NCBI GenBank assembly: GCA_017430085.1
Contig: JAFRNR010000054.1
Coordinates: 1-47,265 of the forward strand
Source: Lachnospiraceae bacterium
GTDB taxonomy: Bacteria; Bacillota; Clostridia; Lachnospirales; Lachnospiraceae
Length of the DNA stretch: 47,265 bases
Direction of reading: 5' to 3'
Shown: positions 16,667 to 24,433 of the stretch, one piece after another
Numbering within the stretch: the first letter of the stretch is position 1
How the letters are laid out: each line of letters begins with the position of its first letter
Position numbers and translations under genes: made by a program
The notes under the pieces: model-generated
What the model was told of the DNA's origin: nothing
The model's input: the letters and a program-made list of their open reading frames with translations, nothing else
The model's database searches: none

Positions 16667-16802
16667 GGATTTTACGATCCTAATCCGTTGAAATATCAGT
16701 GTTTTCCCTGGATTATATGGAGAATTGTCCCAGTGTTTAACTCAATTTCAGACGCCTTCCAAGCGGCTTCATATCCGGCTATTTTTTGATCGCCAGACTA
16801 TG

Positions 16803-17480
16803 TCAAAATTCCATCGACATAATGTATTCTTCGGCTTTTTCGGCGACTGTTTTGAAGCCGAAATCTCTATACATCTTCACCGCAGGATTTGCTTTCTGAA
16901 CCGACAAAGATACGCGTTCATAGCCCTTCCATTTTAGGAGATCGAGCATTTTTACGAGGAGCTGAGATCCAACACCCTGTTTGCGGTATTCCTTGTAAAT
17001 GGAGATGGCCAGAGACGGCGTATCATCATCAATGTGGCCGTAATCATTCATTATTCTTGACCACACTGCACCGACGACTTTACCGCCGAAATCGGCTACC
17101 AGGCAGTTGTCTCCGTTTCTGGTACCAAAGTCATCTGTGTATACGCGAAGCTCTGGTTTTTCTAGGATTTCCCTTGAAGGTGGCGCAGTTCCTTCTGGAA
17201 TATAGATCGCCTCATACAAGAAATCTTTCAGGAGCTTTGTTTCACTGCTTCGTAGAGTGCGGATAACATATTGCCAGTTCTTGTCGTTCCTCATAAAAGT
17301 GATATGTTCATTCCGGTATCGGGTTAATATTTCAAGCATCTGCTTTCCGATTCGCTCTGAATCGTATTCATTTGCCCTGCAGATAAAATCCAACATGTCT
17401 GGGGTCCAAATATACCCGCGCTCTTTGTTGTAGAGGTACTGTTCGAACGCTTCGTACTCTTTTTCTTTTATCTGCCGCAT
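16803..17480 (-). CDS. GNAT-family N-acetyltransferase
   Basis: A 225-residue cytoplasmic protein. The C-terminal half is a GNAT fold: LAISIYKEYRKQGVGSQLL is the acetyl-CoA pyrophosphate loop (RKQGVGS), followed by LSVQKANPAVKMYRDFGF. The N-terminal ~100 residues are helical with no recognised motif. The substrate is unknown. The ATG at 17480 is preceded by GAGGTGCGAGT; the frame continues to 17513. It lies 40 bases after the last recombinase-accessory gene and is the outermost gene at the left end of the element, so it is probably cargo. Its codon use is more AT-rich than the host flank. Confidence 0.85.
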   Translation of the reverse strand: MRQIKEKEYEAFEQYLYNKERGYIWTPDMLDFICRANEYDSERIGKQMLEILTRYRNEHITFMRNDKNWQYVIRTLRSSETKLLKDFLYEAIYIPEGTAPPSREILEKPELRVYTDDFGTRNGDNCLVADFGGKVVGAVWSRIMNDYGHIDDDTPSLAISIYKEYRKQGVGSQLLVKMLDLLKWKGYERVSLSVQKANPAVKMYRDFGFKTVAEKAEEYIMSMEF

Positions 17481-17520
17481 ACTCGCACCTCGCTTTCGGT
17501 TACATAATAGCATCTTTTCC

Positions 17521-17895
17521 CTAAATTGTGATAGGTTTTGAGTTTATTGACTGAGCTTTCGTCAAATCATATTTCACCATGCGCCTGTTGGACAGAATAA
17601 TCCCGGGAACGCGGTACGAACACTCTGTATCCCATTTATGAAGAGCAGCAAGAAGCCGGCAAAGCTTCTTGCTGCTGATTTCCATATCTTTTGAGCCAAT
17701 GTATGCTTCTTCGGGAACTTTATGGGAGACCAAGTCTCTTTTCCCGTAGGGAATCAAAACCAATGTATTTCCGTTATCATCCATAAGAAAGCAGACCCGT
17801 TTCGGACTGCCGAGTCCTCGCAGGGAGTCGATGAACACATGAATCCTGTTTGCCCTCAAGTAAAAGGATATATACGTCTCAGATGTTTTTGTCAT
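17521..17895 (-). CDS. recombinase C-terminal-domain paralogue, short form
   Basis: A 124-residue protein that aligns with the extra C-terminal domain of the adjacent serine recombinase. Shared landmarks are a start like IHVFIDSLRGLGSPKRVCFL, the NTLVLIPYG strand (IAIRPC in the recombinase), then KKLCRLLAALHKW and the closing YRVPGIILSNRRMVKYDL (YKIRGTWARRKNEQIIVFNL in the recombinase). This is the most reduced copy: it lacks the DGFQV start. AAGGAG lies 9 bases before the ATG at 17895. It overlaps the end of the 155-residue gene by 17 bases, indicating translational coupling. Function is unknown; a role as a partner or modulator of the recombinase is inferred. Confidence 0.8.
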   Translation of the reverse strand: MTKTSETYISFYLRANRIHVFIDSLRGLGSPKRVCFLMDDNGNTLVLIPYGKRDLVSHKVPEEAYIGSKDMEISSKKLCRLLAALHKWDTECSYRVPGIILSNRRMVKYDLTKAQSINSKPITI

Positions 17896-18346
17896 TCGCT
17901 GCCTTCTCCTTATAATTCCAACTCTCAGGTTCGCTGAAATCAAACATCACCATTATTTTTCTCTCAACGGCGACGATTTTTCCAGGAGCCCTATAGGTCC
18001 GTTTGGGATCAAATCCCCAGAGCTTGTAAAGCTGAGATGCAAACTGGATGCATTCGATTTTTCTGGCAGAAGGGTTTTCGCCGCTCTGCAGCCATTTGAT
18101 GCCGTCTTTGTCATTGCTCGTCACTGGAGCGATCAGGATTTTCTTCGCCATTGTATTGACTTCGATTCGGATTCTCGCGCAATTGTTCAATGCGGTGACA
18201 GCCGCTTTGCTGAAGCAAATGCTGTTGTTCCAAAGCGTCATTGACGGGTCAAACAGACGAAACGCACGGCGGAACATATCCGCGCTTACGACCTGAAAAC
18301 CGTCTAAGGTAATTTCAGGAATGGTGTCATTGTTTAGCAGAGTCAT
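17879..18346 (-). CDS. recombinase C-terminal-domain paralogue, middle form
   Basis: A 155-residue protein, homologous by eye to the recombinase C-terminal domain and to the two flanking small proteins. It opens with LDGFQVVSADMFRRAF (LDGYQVVRNQFTQVRY in the recombinase), has TLWNNSICFSKAAVTALNN, IRIEVN, KKILIAPV, GIKWL and then FASQLYKLWGFDPKRTYRAPGK and KIMVMFDF. There is no catalytic recombinase domain, signal peptide or membrane segment. The ATG at 18346 has the strong ribosome site AAGGAGGTACCGTT and lies 12 bases after the 200-residue gene. Charged and hydrophobic positions alternate as in a mixed alpha/beta fold. Confidence 0.8.
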   Translation of the reverse strand: MTLLNNDTIPEITLDGFQVVSADMFRRAFRLFDPSMTLWNNSICFSKAAVTALNNCARIRIEVNTMAKKILIAPVTSNDKDGIKWLQSGENPSARKIECIQFASQLYKLWGFDPKRTYRAPGKIVAVERKIMVMFDFSEPESWNYKEKAANDKNI

Positions 18347-18358
18347 AACGGTACCTCC

Positions 18359-18961
18359 TTATACCTTGTCTGTTGATATGTATCCGCTTGCCAGATCGAT
18401 TTTGTATGCTTCTTCGTGTTGCTCGACAGGAACACCGAAATAATCCCGCCATTCTCCGGGAAGATAAGAGGCACGCTTTTTCCCGGATGCAACGAACAGC
18501 TCGAAATCGTTCAGCTTGAACAGGAAAAGAACCTCGTTGTTATAGGTGGCCGGTTTTCCCAGCATCTTATAACGATATTGCTTGTCCCATCCCATAAGAT
18601 CGAAGACCTTGGCTGCAAAAATCTTGCACAGCAGATCTCTTGTGGCCAGTTCTTTTTCTCCGCCGCCCTTGGCCCAACGTAGTGAATCAGGAGCGTCCGG
18701 ATCGCAAGGCCGGATGATCAGACGCTTCTGCTCGGGATGGATAAGGATCTGTATATGTGTGACGCCAGGAAATCGGCGGAGACACGCCATGTTGAACTTG
18801 ATGCGGGAGTCCCAGATGGTAATGGCAGGTTCTCTCGTATGCGCGAAGAGTTCTGCCTTCGTGACCTGAAATCCTGCCAGATCAACAATCTCTTCAGGAT
18901 CGTCGTCTGTCCGGATCGGCTGTGTGTTCTGAAAGATCTGATCTGTTTGATAGTTAGCCAT
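18359..18961 (-). CDS. recombinase C-terminal-domain paralogue, long form
   Basis: A 200-residue protein. After a 27-residue leader it repeats the recombinase's C-terminal domain: LAGFQVTKAELFAHTREPAI, ITIWDSRIKFNMACLRRF, GVTHIQILIHPEQKRLIIRP, SLRWAKGG, LLCKIFAAKVFDLMGWDKQY, RYKMLGK and VLFLFKL. It also keeps the following LPGEWRDYFGVPVEQHEE segment, which matches CPEEWNDDFGAEFYEH of the recombinase. It is thus the closest copy. Its start overlaps the recombinase stop by 8 bases, so it is translationally coupled. Function is unknown; stoichiometric partnership with the recombinase is inferred. Confidence 0.82.
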   Translation of the reverse strand: MANYQTDQIFQNTQPIRTDDDPEEIVDLAGFQVTKAELFAHTREPAITIWDSRIKFNMACLRRFPGVTHIQILIHPEQKRLIIRPCDPDAPDSLRWAKGGGEKELATRDLLCKIFAAKVFDLMGWDKQYRYKMLGKPATYNNEVLFLFKLNDFELFVASGKKRASYLPGEWRDYFGVPVEQHEEAYKIDLASGYISTDKV

Positions 18962-20777
18962 TTTGAATCTCCGTTTTCTCTTTCAATTCATCTATGCTGT
19001 TCTGCAGATCTTGCTCAGAGGGGAGTTCGAACTGCAGAATACCAGGTGCTGGGATACTTATGGCATCGGCCTGCCACGAAGCATTGGGCGAGAGATAATA
19101 GAAATCATTATCAAGGATGTGTTCATAGAATTCCGCTCCGAAGTCGTCGTTCCATTCTTCGGGACAGAATTCCAGTTGTTTCTTCCGTCTGGCATTACTG
19201 TCTCCCTCGGTGATTACCGCGGGAACTGCGTTACAGAGATTAAAGACGATGATCTGCTCGTTTTTCCTTCTTGCCCATGTACCTCTGATCTTGTAGATAT
19301 AATCCGGATTCCATTCCATGATGCGGTACAAAGCGGTTCCAAAATGAGGACAGCTTAATGCTTTTGCTGTTATGGGGCGTTCAGGATCCGGCCGCCAGCG
19401 GATACTGTGCGTGTCGCTTTCTTTGCAGGGGCGTATCGCTATTTTTCGCTCTGCCGGGTGCAGCAGCAATTGAATGTGGCTGACGCCCTCAAAACATTTT
19501 ATGCAGAAAGTATTGAAGGTCGCTTTCTCAAAGGAAAAGGATAAGACGGGGCCCTCATAGCGTACTTGCGTGAATTGGTTTCGCACGACCTGGTATCCGT
19601 CCAGATTAAACGCACTGAACGCCTTTTTACTGATCTGCCGCACGCGGGTGGGAGAGGTGATGCTGTTGGAAATATCGTAATACACATTGGGATCATCGTT
19701 GATCCAGTGATGATTGATCGGTATATAGCCGTGAAATATCCCCTCACTGATTACCTGGAGTGAAGGAAAACCGCCGCGCAGATGATGCTTGCGGTTTTCC
19801 AGCAACAGTTGGACAGCCTCGAATTTTTCCGGGCTGACAATGGGATCGTGGCGTTCCTTATATAGATACTGATCCCGGTCCTGCCGGTTTCTTTTGTGTT
19901 TGTGTTCGTAAAGATCCGCGGTGAAAGTTTTCCAGGTCAATACGTTCCCGCAATACCGCTCATTGGAAAGAATATATCCGACGGTACCGCTGGACCAGCC
20001 GCTTTTCCCGGTCTTTGTGGGACAGTTTATATCCTCGAGGAAAGCGGCGATTTCTTCTCTGGACCAACCCAACAGATAGGCATCAAAAATAAACCGAATA
20101 ATCTTGGCCTCGGATTCGTTGATCTCCAGGGGAGCGTATTTGATGTACCGACCGGTAATGTCTTTAGGCCGGTTATAACCGAGAGGAGCCGGAGTCAGCA
20201 GCTTCCCGTCCTTGAACCGCTGCGAAAGAGACCAGTTCATGGCCTCGCTTTTCTTTACAGACTCTTCCTGGGCAAAAGTGGCTAAAAATGAGAGCATAAA
20301 CTCAGTGTTTTCGCCTAAAGTATACAGGTTGTCTGTTTCAAAGAAGACACCGACCGGGGGCGTCAAGCCCTTGAGCATTCTTATCAGAGAGATGCAGTCC
20401 ACCAGATTACGGGCAAAACGGGAGACGCTCTTGGTTACGATCAGATCATACTCGCCTCTTTTGCATGCCAGAATCATTTCGTTGAATTCATCCCGGTTCT
20501 TCAGAGACGTTCCGGAGATACCTTCATCAGCATATATGCGTTTTAACTCCCAGTTGGGATGATCTTCTACAAGCTGACGGTAATGCGCCTGCTGCAGTTC
20601 GTAAGAGGAGAGCTGCTCATCATTGTCGGTCGATACGCGGCAATAGGCGCAGACCCGAAAGAACCGGTCTTTCTCGTTTGGATTGATCTTGGGCCTGGCG
20701 GGAATAAATGTTTTTGTCCCGCTGTCTTCCTGCTGATAGATTTTTCTCAGGTTTTCCCTGTCGGAAGAGTATTGCAT
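18954..20777 (-). CDS. large serine recombinase (integrase) with unusual C-terminal domain
   Basis: A 607-residue site-specific recombinase expected to integrate and excise the element. The catalytic domain begins FRVCAYCRVSTDNDEQLSS, with the nucleophile Ser in RVSTD, then IYADEGISGTSLKNRDEFN and DLIVTKSVSRFARN. The recombinase DNA-binding domain (LGYNRPKDITG..., GWSSGTVGYILSNERYCGN) covers about residues 195-300. The zinc-ribbon cysteines usual in this class are not seen; instead SEGIFHGYIPINHHW leads into a ~200-residue domain also present in three separate downstream genes. It lies 5 bases after the ATPase gene and is transcribed toward the left junction. Insertion into rpsI is inferred from its position. 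Confidence 0.93.
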   Translation of the reverse strand: MQYSSDRENLRKIYQQEDSGTKTFIPARPKINPNEKDRFFRVCAYCRVSTDNDEQLSSYELQQAHYRQLVEDHPNWELKRIYADEGISGTSLKNRDEFNEMILACKRGEYDLIVTKSVSRFARNLVDCISLIRMLKGLTPPVGVFFETDNLYTLGENTEFMLSFLATFAQEESVKKSEAMNWSLSQRFKDGKLLTPAPLGYNRPKDITGRYIKYAPLEINESEAKIIRFIFDAYLLGWSREEIAAFLEDINCPTKTGKSGWSSGTVGYILSNERYCGNVLTWKTFTADLYEHKHKRNRQDRDQYLYKERHDPIVSPEKFEAVQLLLENRKHHLRGGFPSLQVISEGIFHGYIPINHHWINDDPNVYYDISNSITSPTRVRQISKKAFSAFNLDGYQVVRNQFTQVRYEGPVLSFSFEKATFNTFCIKCFEGVSHIQLLLHPAERKIAIRPCKESDTHSIRWRPDPERPITAKALSCPHFGTALYRIMEWNPDYIYKIRGTWARRKNEQIIVFNLCNAVPAVITEGDSNARRKKQLEFCPEEWNDDFGAEFYEHILDNDFYYLSPNASWQADAISIPAPGILQFELPSEQDLQNSIDELKEKTEIQNG

Positions 20778-20782
20778 AAGGG

Positions 20783-21763
20783 TTACTCCTTGTCTGTTGT
20801 TTGGGCATCCAGGTGCCAGAACCAGATATCTCCTCTTTTAGAAGATGAAACCCCCAGTTCTTTTTTTGCTGTTTGGATCGTTCTTTCTGATATCCCCATT
20901 GTTTTCAGCCTGAAGAGGATGTCTGAGCTGTGGACGTCCTGAAATTCCAGCAGATCTTTAATGATCCGTTTGGCAAGATTCTTTTTGTTGTCGCCAACGT
21001 CTGAATATGCCAACTGGACATGATCGATCTGACACCTGCCGATCCATTTCAGACCAAGAACCGGATCGAAAGAGAAAGCTATCGATGTTCCTTCCGGAGC
21101 GAGGCTGGATTTTACCGGAAACATGTATCTGATCGATGGATCATCTTTGTCCCGCGCAATCATCAAAATGCTTCTGGCAATGGCAGCAATATCAATACTG
21201 CCGAGTCCCCGGTACAGGTTTTTCTCCCCGGAAGCCTTATTCATATGCCCGATCAATACCATCGCGCAATTGTATTTGGCTCCGATATCCGCAAGCTTTT
21301 TAAGCATCTGGCGCATTTTTCCAGCAAAAAACATATCTGAATCTGAAGACAGGTAGGCTTGCAGAGGATCTAAGATAAACAGGCGCGCCTGCGTGCTCCG
21401 GATGACCTTTTCGATCCTTGCGTCCTCGATCGTGAGCGGCTCGTCTTCGTCAATGATATATGCGATGCGGCTGCAATCGGCATTTGCTGCGATCAGGCGC
21501 GGCTTCACGGTATCTGCAAGGTTGTCTTCAGCCGTCTGATAAACGACCTGCTGCGGCCCGGATATCGGAAACCCGTCGGGCATATCTTTCCCTCTCGTAA
21601 GCAGCGCTGCAATGTTGAGCATGAAAGTGGACTTCCCTTCCCCGGGATCTCCCTGAAGAACTGTGAGCTTCCCGTAGGGGATATAGGGATACCATAACCA
21701 CTCAACCGTGCGCTGCCGGATAGAAGAGAAGTATTCATACTGCAAGTCGTTGTCGTGATTCAT
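20783..21763 (-). CDS. RecA-like P-loop ATPase (RepA/AAA_25 type)
   Basis: A 326-residue ATPase of the hexameric RepA/DnaB-like RecA group. Walker A is GDPGEGKST at about residue 40, Walker B is LFILDPLQ and a further motif is VLIGHMNKASG. The N-terminus WLWYPYIPYGKLTVLQ is typical of the AAA_25 family. The C-terminus (ILFRLKTMGISERTIQTAKK) looks like a winged helix. Related proteins act as replicative helicases of plasmids or accompany phage-like primases. It is the first gene of the leftward integration operon; the ATG at 21763 is preceded by CCAGGAGACAGCA. A role in replication of the excised circle is possible but not shown. Confidence 0.85.
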   Translation of the reverse strand: MNHDNDLQYEYFSSIRQRTVEWLWYPYIPYGKLTVLQGDPGEGKSTFMLNIAALLTRGKDMPDGFPISGPQQVVYQTAEDNLADTVKPRLIAANADCSRIAYIIDEDEPLTIEDARIEKVIRSTQARLFILDPLQAYLSSDSDMFFAGKMRQMLKKLADIGAKYNCAMVLIGHMNKASGEKNLYRGLGSIDIAAIARSILMIARDKDDPSIRYMFPVKSSLAPEGTSIAFSFDPVLGLKWIGRCQIDHVQLAYSDVGDNKKNLAKRIIKDLLEFQDVHSSDILFRLKTMGISERTIQTAKKELGVSSSKRGDIWFWHLDAQTTDKE

Positions 21764-21810
21764 TGCTGTCTCCTGGTAGTGTTTCGCGCGCCTTTATTAG
21801 ATTGCAAATC

Positions 21811-21820
21811 ACAACGTTGT
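21811..21820. promoter_or_regulatory. palindrome at the promoter of the integration operon
   Basis: ACAACGTTGT is a perfect 10-bp palindrome 48 bases before the ATPase start. On the minus strand it overlaps a weak promoter, TTGTAC (21823-21818), 17 bases, TCTAAT (21800-21795). It could be an operator; no matching repressor can be assigned. Confidence 0.35.
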
Positions 21821-22017
21821 ACAAACCTGCAAATATCTTTTTTTATGCAAAATCGCACATTGCCGGAGGTTGTCTCGCGAGATCCAAGATGATCAAGACG
21901 GACACCCCGTAATCTTGCATCCTTGCAACCTTGAACTGACGGCCCAAAACGGTCCGTCTAATTTTTTTGAAAATTTTTTTGCCGACCTGCATATTTTGGG
22001 CTTTTTCGTGCTCCAGC

Positions 22018-22060
22018 ACTTGAGGGGATTTTTTCTCAGACCCGGGAAGCCCCCTCAAGT
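22018..22060. repeat. 10-bp inverted repeat
   Basis: ACTTGAGGGG (22018-22027) and CCCCTCAAGT (22051-22060) are perfect complements with a 23-base loop and no T tract on either side. It lies at the left edge of the structured region before parA, close to a TTGACA at 22064-22069. The stretch 21764-22017 to its left holds no convincing gene. Confidence 0.5.
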
Positions 22061-22063
22061 ACC

Positions 22064-22447
22064 TTGACAACTGAATACACATTCATAAGGCACATTCCCT
22101 GTGTCGGGGTGGTGAGCCCCAAGCCAAGCTGCCGGTGCGCCGAGACTACTCTCCGGAGTACGAGCGATTGTTCCGAAGCAGCAAAAGCCGGGTTGCTCCC
22201 GGCGGAGGCCATAACAGGCACAGGGGACAATGATACTTCCGTCCAGTCACAGCCCCCGAATGGGGATCACGCAATGAGGGCGGCCGACAGAGATCCTGCC
22301 GGGGGTGAGAGGCCCATGGAGCTGAAAGCAAACAGCCGTCTGATGATTTCCCGCAAGCGGGGTTCGAGGAAAAATAGCTTGAAAAACAAAACAACCAAAC
22401 AAAGGGGGAAGTCTGCCCTTTTGACAGGGGGACATCCTCTTTACTAA
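22064..22447 (+). other. structured leader or ncRNA before parA, also open as a 127-codon frame
   Basis: This GC-rich segment folds by eye into a multibranched RNA: CCCTGTG (22097-22103) pairs with CACAGGG (22219-22225), enclosing GGGG/CCCC (22106-22109 with 22117-22120), CTCCGGAG (22151-22158) and GCCGGG/CCCGGC (22187-22192 with 22198-22203). A further CCCCGAATGGGG hairpin follows. The same strand is open as 127 codons from a TTG at 22064, with a Cys/Ser/Arg-rich product (KPSCRCAETTLRSTSDCSEA) of no family I recognise. There is no ribosome site before the TTG. TTGACA at 22064-22069 may be a -35 box. I favour a structured RNA, but a conserved small protein cannot be excluded. Confidence 0.5.
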
Positions 22448-22450
22448 TTG

Positions 22451-22523
22451 GGAAGAATCCGGAATCCTTAAGCATCCATATATGAGACAGGACAAAACAA
22501 AAGGCTGAGGACCGGGTTCTTCC
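22451..22523 (+). promoter_or_regulatory. long stem-loop just before parA
   Basis: GGAAGAATCCGG (22451-22462) pairs along 12 bases (one G-U) with CCGGGTTCTTCC (22512-22523), closing a loop of about 50 bases. Its base lies 8 bases from the parA ribosome site GAAAGGAAAC, so it could affect translation start. Confidence 0.5.
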
Positions 22524-22544
22524 TTATGATTTGAAAGGAAACAC

Positions 22545-23372
22545 ATGAACAAAGCAAAAATCATTGCCATCACGAACCAGAAAGGCGGTGTCGGAAAAAC
22601 AACGACAGCCATCAATCTCGGGATTGGATTGGCAAACCAGGGGAAAAGAGTTTTGCTTATTGACGCTGACCCGCAGGCCAGTATGAGTTCGGCTCTCGGA
22701 ATACGGGATCCGGACCACTTGGATGTAACGTTGGCGACAATTATGCAGAACATCATCGACGAAGCAGAATTTCCTGATGATTTCGGTATCTTGCAGCATC
22801 CGGAAGGAATCGCATTTGTTCCAGCCAATATAGAGCTGTCTGGAATGGAGACACGGCTGGTCAACACGATGAGCCGCGAGTATGTTCTGAAGACATATGT
22901 GGACCAGGTACAGAAACACTACGATTACATCCTGATCGACTGTATGCCGTCTTTGGGGATGATGAATATCAATGCGTTGGTCGCGGCTGACAGTATTGTG
23001 ATTCCGTGCCAGCCGAATTATCTTTCCACCAAAGGGCTGAATCTATTGCTGGGCTCAATCATGAAGATCCGTCGAACCATCAATCCGTCGCTGAGAATAA
23101 GCGGCATTCTGATGACAATGGTGGATGGCAGGACCAACAATGCCAAGGAAATCATTGCTGCTATCCGGCAGAACGTGGGAACAAATATCAAGGTTTTTAA
23201 TACCGAGATTCCGCATTCTGTAAGGGTAGCGGAGGCCAGCATGGAAGGGAAGAGCATTTATACGTATGACCGGAAAGGCAAAGCCGGTGCTGCTTACGAA
23301 GCCCTGACAAAGGAGGTGTTGGCTGATGAAGAACGAGAGAAAAATCGATCTTGGTCTGACTGCATACGATGA
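22545..23372 (+). CDS. parA: ParA-family partition ATPase
   Basis: A 275-residue Walker-type ATPase of the ParA/Soj family. The deviant Walker A NQKGGVGKTTTA is near residue 15, LLIDADPQASMSSALG follows, and the Walker B region is YDYILIDCMPSLGMMNINAL. Such proteins position DNA together with a ParB partner; on an integrated element they probably stabilise the excised circular form. The ATG at 22545 is preceded by GAAAGGAAACAC. It overlaps parB by 47 bases, giving coupled translation. The long structured leader upstream suggests post-transcriptional control. Confidence 0.95.
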   Translation: MNKAKIIAITNQKGGVGKTTTAINLGIGLANQGKRVLLIDADPQASMSSALGIRDPDHLDVTLATIMQNIIDEAEFPDDFGILQHPEGIAFVPANIELSGMETRLVNTMSREYVLKTYVDQVQKHYDYILIDCMPSLGMMNINALVAADSIVIPCQPNYLSTKGLNLLLGSIMKIRRTINPSLRISGILMTMVDGRTNNAKEIIAAIRQNVGTNIKVFNTEIPHSVRVAEASMEGKSIYTYDRKGKAGAAYEALTKEVLADEEREKNRSWSDCIR

Positions 23373-24279
23373 GATGTTTATGACGGATAAGGAGCGCGCT
23401 GAAGCGAAACTCCCCCGAATCTATGACATTCCACTCGATCAGATCGACGATTTTCCGGATCATCCGTTTAAGGTCAGGATGGACGAGGACATGGATCAGT
23501 TGGTCCAGAGCATTAAGGAACGAGGCCTGATCACGCCGATCACCCTGCGAACGAAAGATGACGGACGGTATGAAATCGTATCCGGTCACCGAAGAAAGAA
23601 AGCTTGCGAGCTGGCGGGACTGCCTACGATAAAAGCCGAGATCCGGGAAATGAGCCGGGACGAGGCGATCATCCTGATGGTGGAAAGCAATCTTCAACGG
23701 TCAGTAATCCTGCCAAGCGAGAAGGCGTTCTCCTATAAGATGAGGTTGGAGGCGATGAAAAGATTGCCTGGAAGACCGTCAAAAGAAAATGGTGCGCCAG
23801 TGGAGCACAATTTACAAGGAGTCAAATCGAGAGATCTTGTTGCTGACGAAGTTGGAGAGAGTAAAGATCAAGTTCGTCGCTACATCCGCCTCACCGAGCT
23901 TATCCCGGATCTCCTCCAGATGGTCGATGACGGGAAGATCGCCATGCGGCCGGCGGTGGAATTGTCTTATCTTACCAAGAGAGAGCAGCAATGGCTCGTG
24001 GAAGCCATCGCCTACGCCGACTGTACGCCATCGCATGCGCAGGCGATTCGGATGAGAGCTTTTTCAAAGGATGGAACACTGGGGCCTCATGTGATTGAAA
24101 ACATCATGAACGAGGACAAGCCAAATCAGGTCGAAAAGATCAGTCTCAAGTACAAAGATGCCCGCCGGTACATTCCGGACAGCGTCCCGTACAGCCAGAC
24201 CGGAGAGTATATCCTGAAAGCGCTGGAGTTTTATCAGCGCCACCTGGAACGGCAGCGGGATAATCGGGGAGCCAGGTAG
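23326..24279 (+). CDS. parB: ParB-like centromere-binding protein
   Basis: A 317-residue ParB/Spo0J-family protein. The ParB N-terminal (CTPase) domain has IYDIPLDQIDDFPDHPFKVR, GLITPITLR and the C-motif YEIVSGHRRKKACELAG, then MVESNLQRSVILPSEKAFSY. A helix-turn-helix follows (SRDLVADEVGESKDQVRRYI). GGAGGTGTTGGCTG lies before the ATG at 23326, inside the 3' end of parA. No parS-like 16-bp palindrome was identified in the window. It ends at 24279 with a short gap before the terminator-like hairpin that precedes the adhesin gene. Confidence 0.94.
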   Translation: MKNERKIDLGLTAYDEMFMTDKERAEAKLPRIYDIPLDQIDDFPDHPFKVRMDEDMDQLVQSIKERGLITPITLRTKDDGRYEIVSGHRRKKACELAGLPTIKAEIREMSRDEAIILMVESNLQRSVILPSEKAFSYKMRLEAMKRLPGRPSKENGAPVEHNLQGVKSRDLVADEVGESKDQVRRYIRLTELIPDLLQMVDDGKIAMRPAVELSYLTKREQQWLVEAIAYADCTPSHAQAIRMRAFSKDGTLGPHVIENIMNEDKPNQVEKISLKYKDARRYIPDSVPYSQTGEYILKALEFYQRHLERQRDNRGAR

Positions 24280-24378
24280 GAAAACGGCGTCAGCGGTCTT
24301 CCCTCCTCACACTCTACCCATCTATAACAACCATGCTGTCTCAAGAAGAGAATAGTATAAAGGATCTATAGTTATTGC

Positions 24379-24408
24379 AGGGCTTCGTCATCGACGGGGC
24401 TCTTTTTA
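24379..24408 (+). terminator. start-proximal terminator-like hairpin before the adhesin gene
   Basis: AGGGCTTCGTC (24379-24389) pairs with GACGGGGCTCT (24393-24403, several G-U pairs), loop ATC, then TTTTATTT. It ends about 25 bases before the adhesin ATG, so read-through from parAB would be limited or regulated. The rest of 24280-24433 shows no gene. Confidence 0.65.
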
Positions 24409-24433
24409 TTTCATCAGACGAAGGAGGAAATCG

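Noticed and set aside
21843-22082. A 79-codon minus-strand frame left of parA
   Set aside because: No ribosome site, no similarity, and it crosses the inverted repeat and the putative -35 box.
22064-22447. Group II intron or tRNA-like element in the structured region
   Set aside because: No GUGYG start, domain V or reverse transcriptase gene, and no cloverleaf with anticodon could be recognised.
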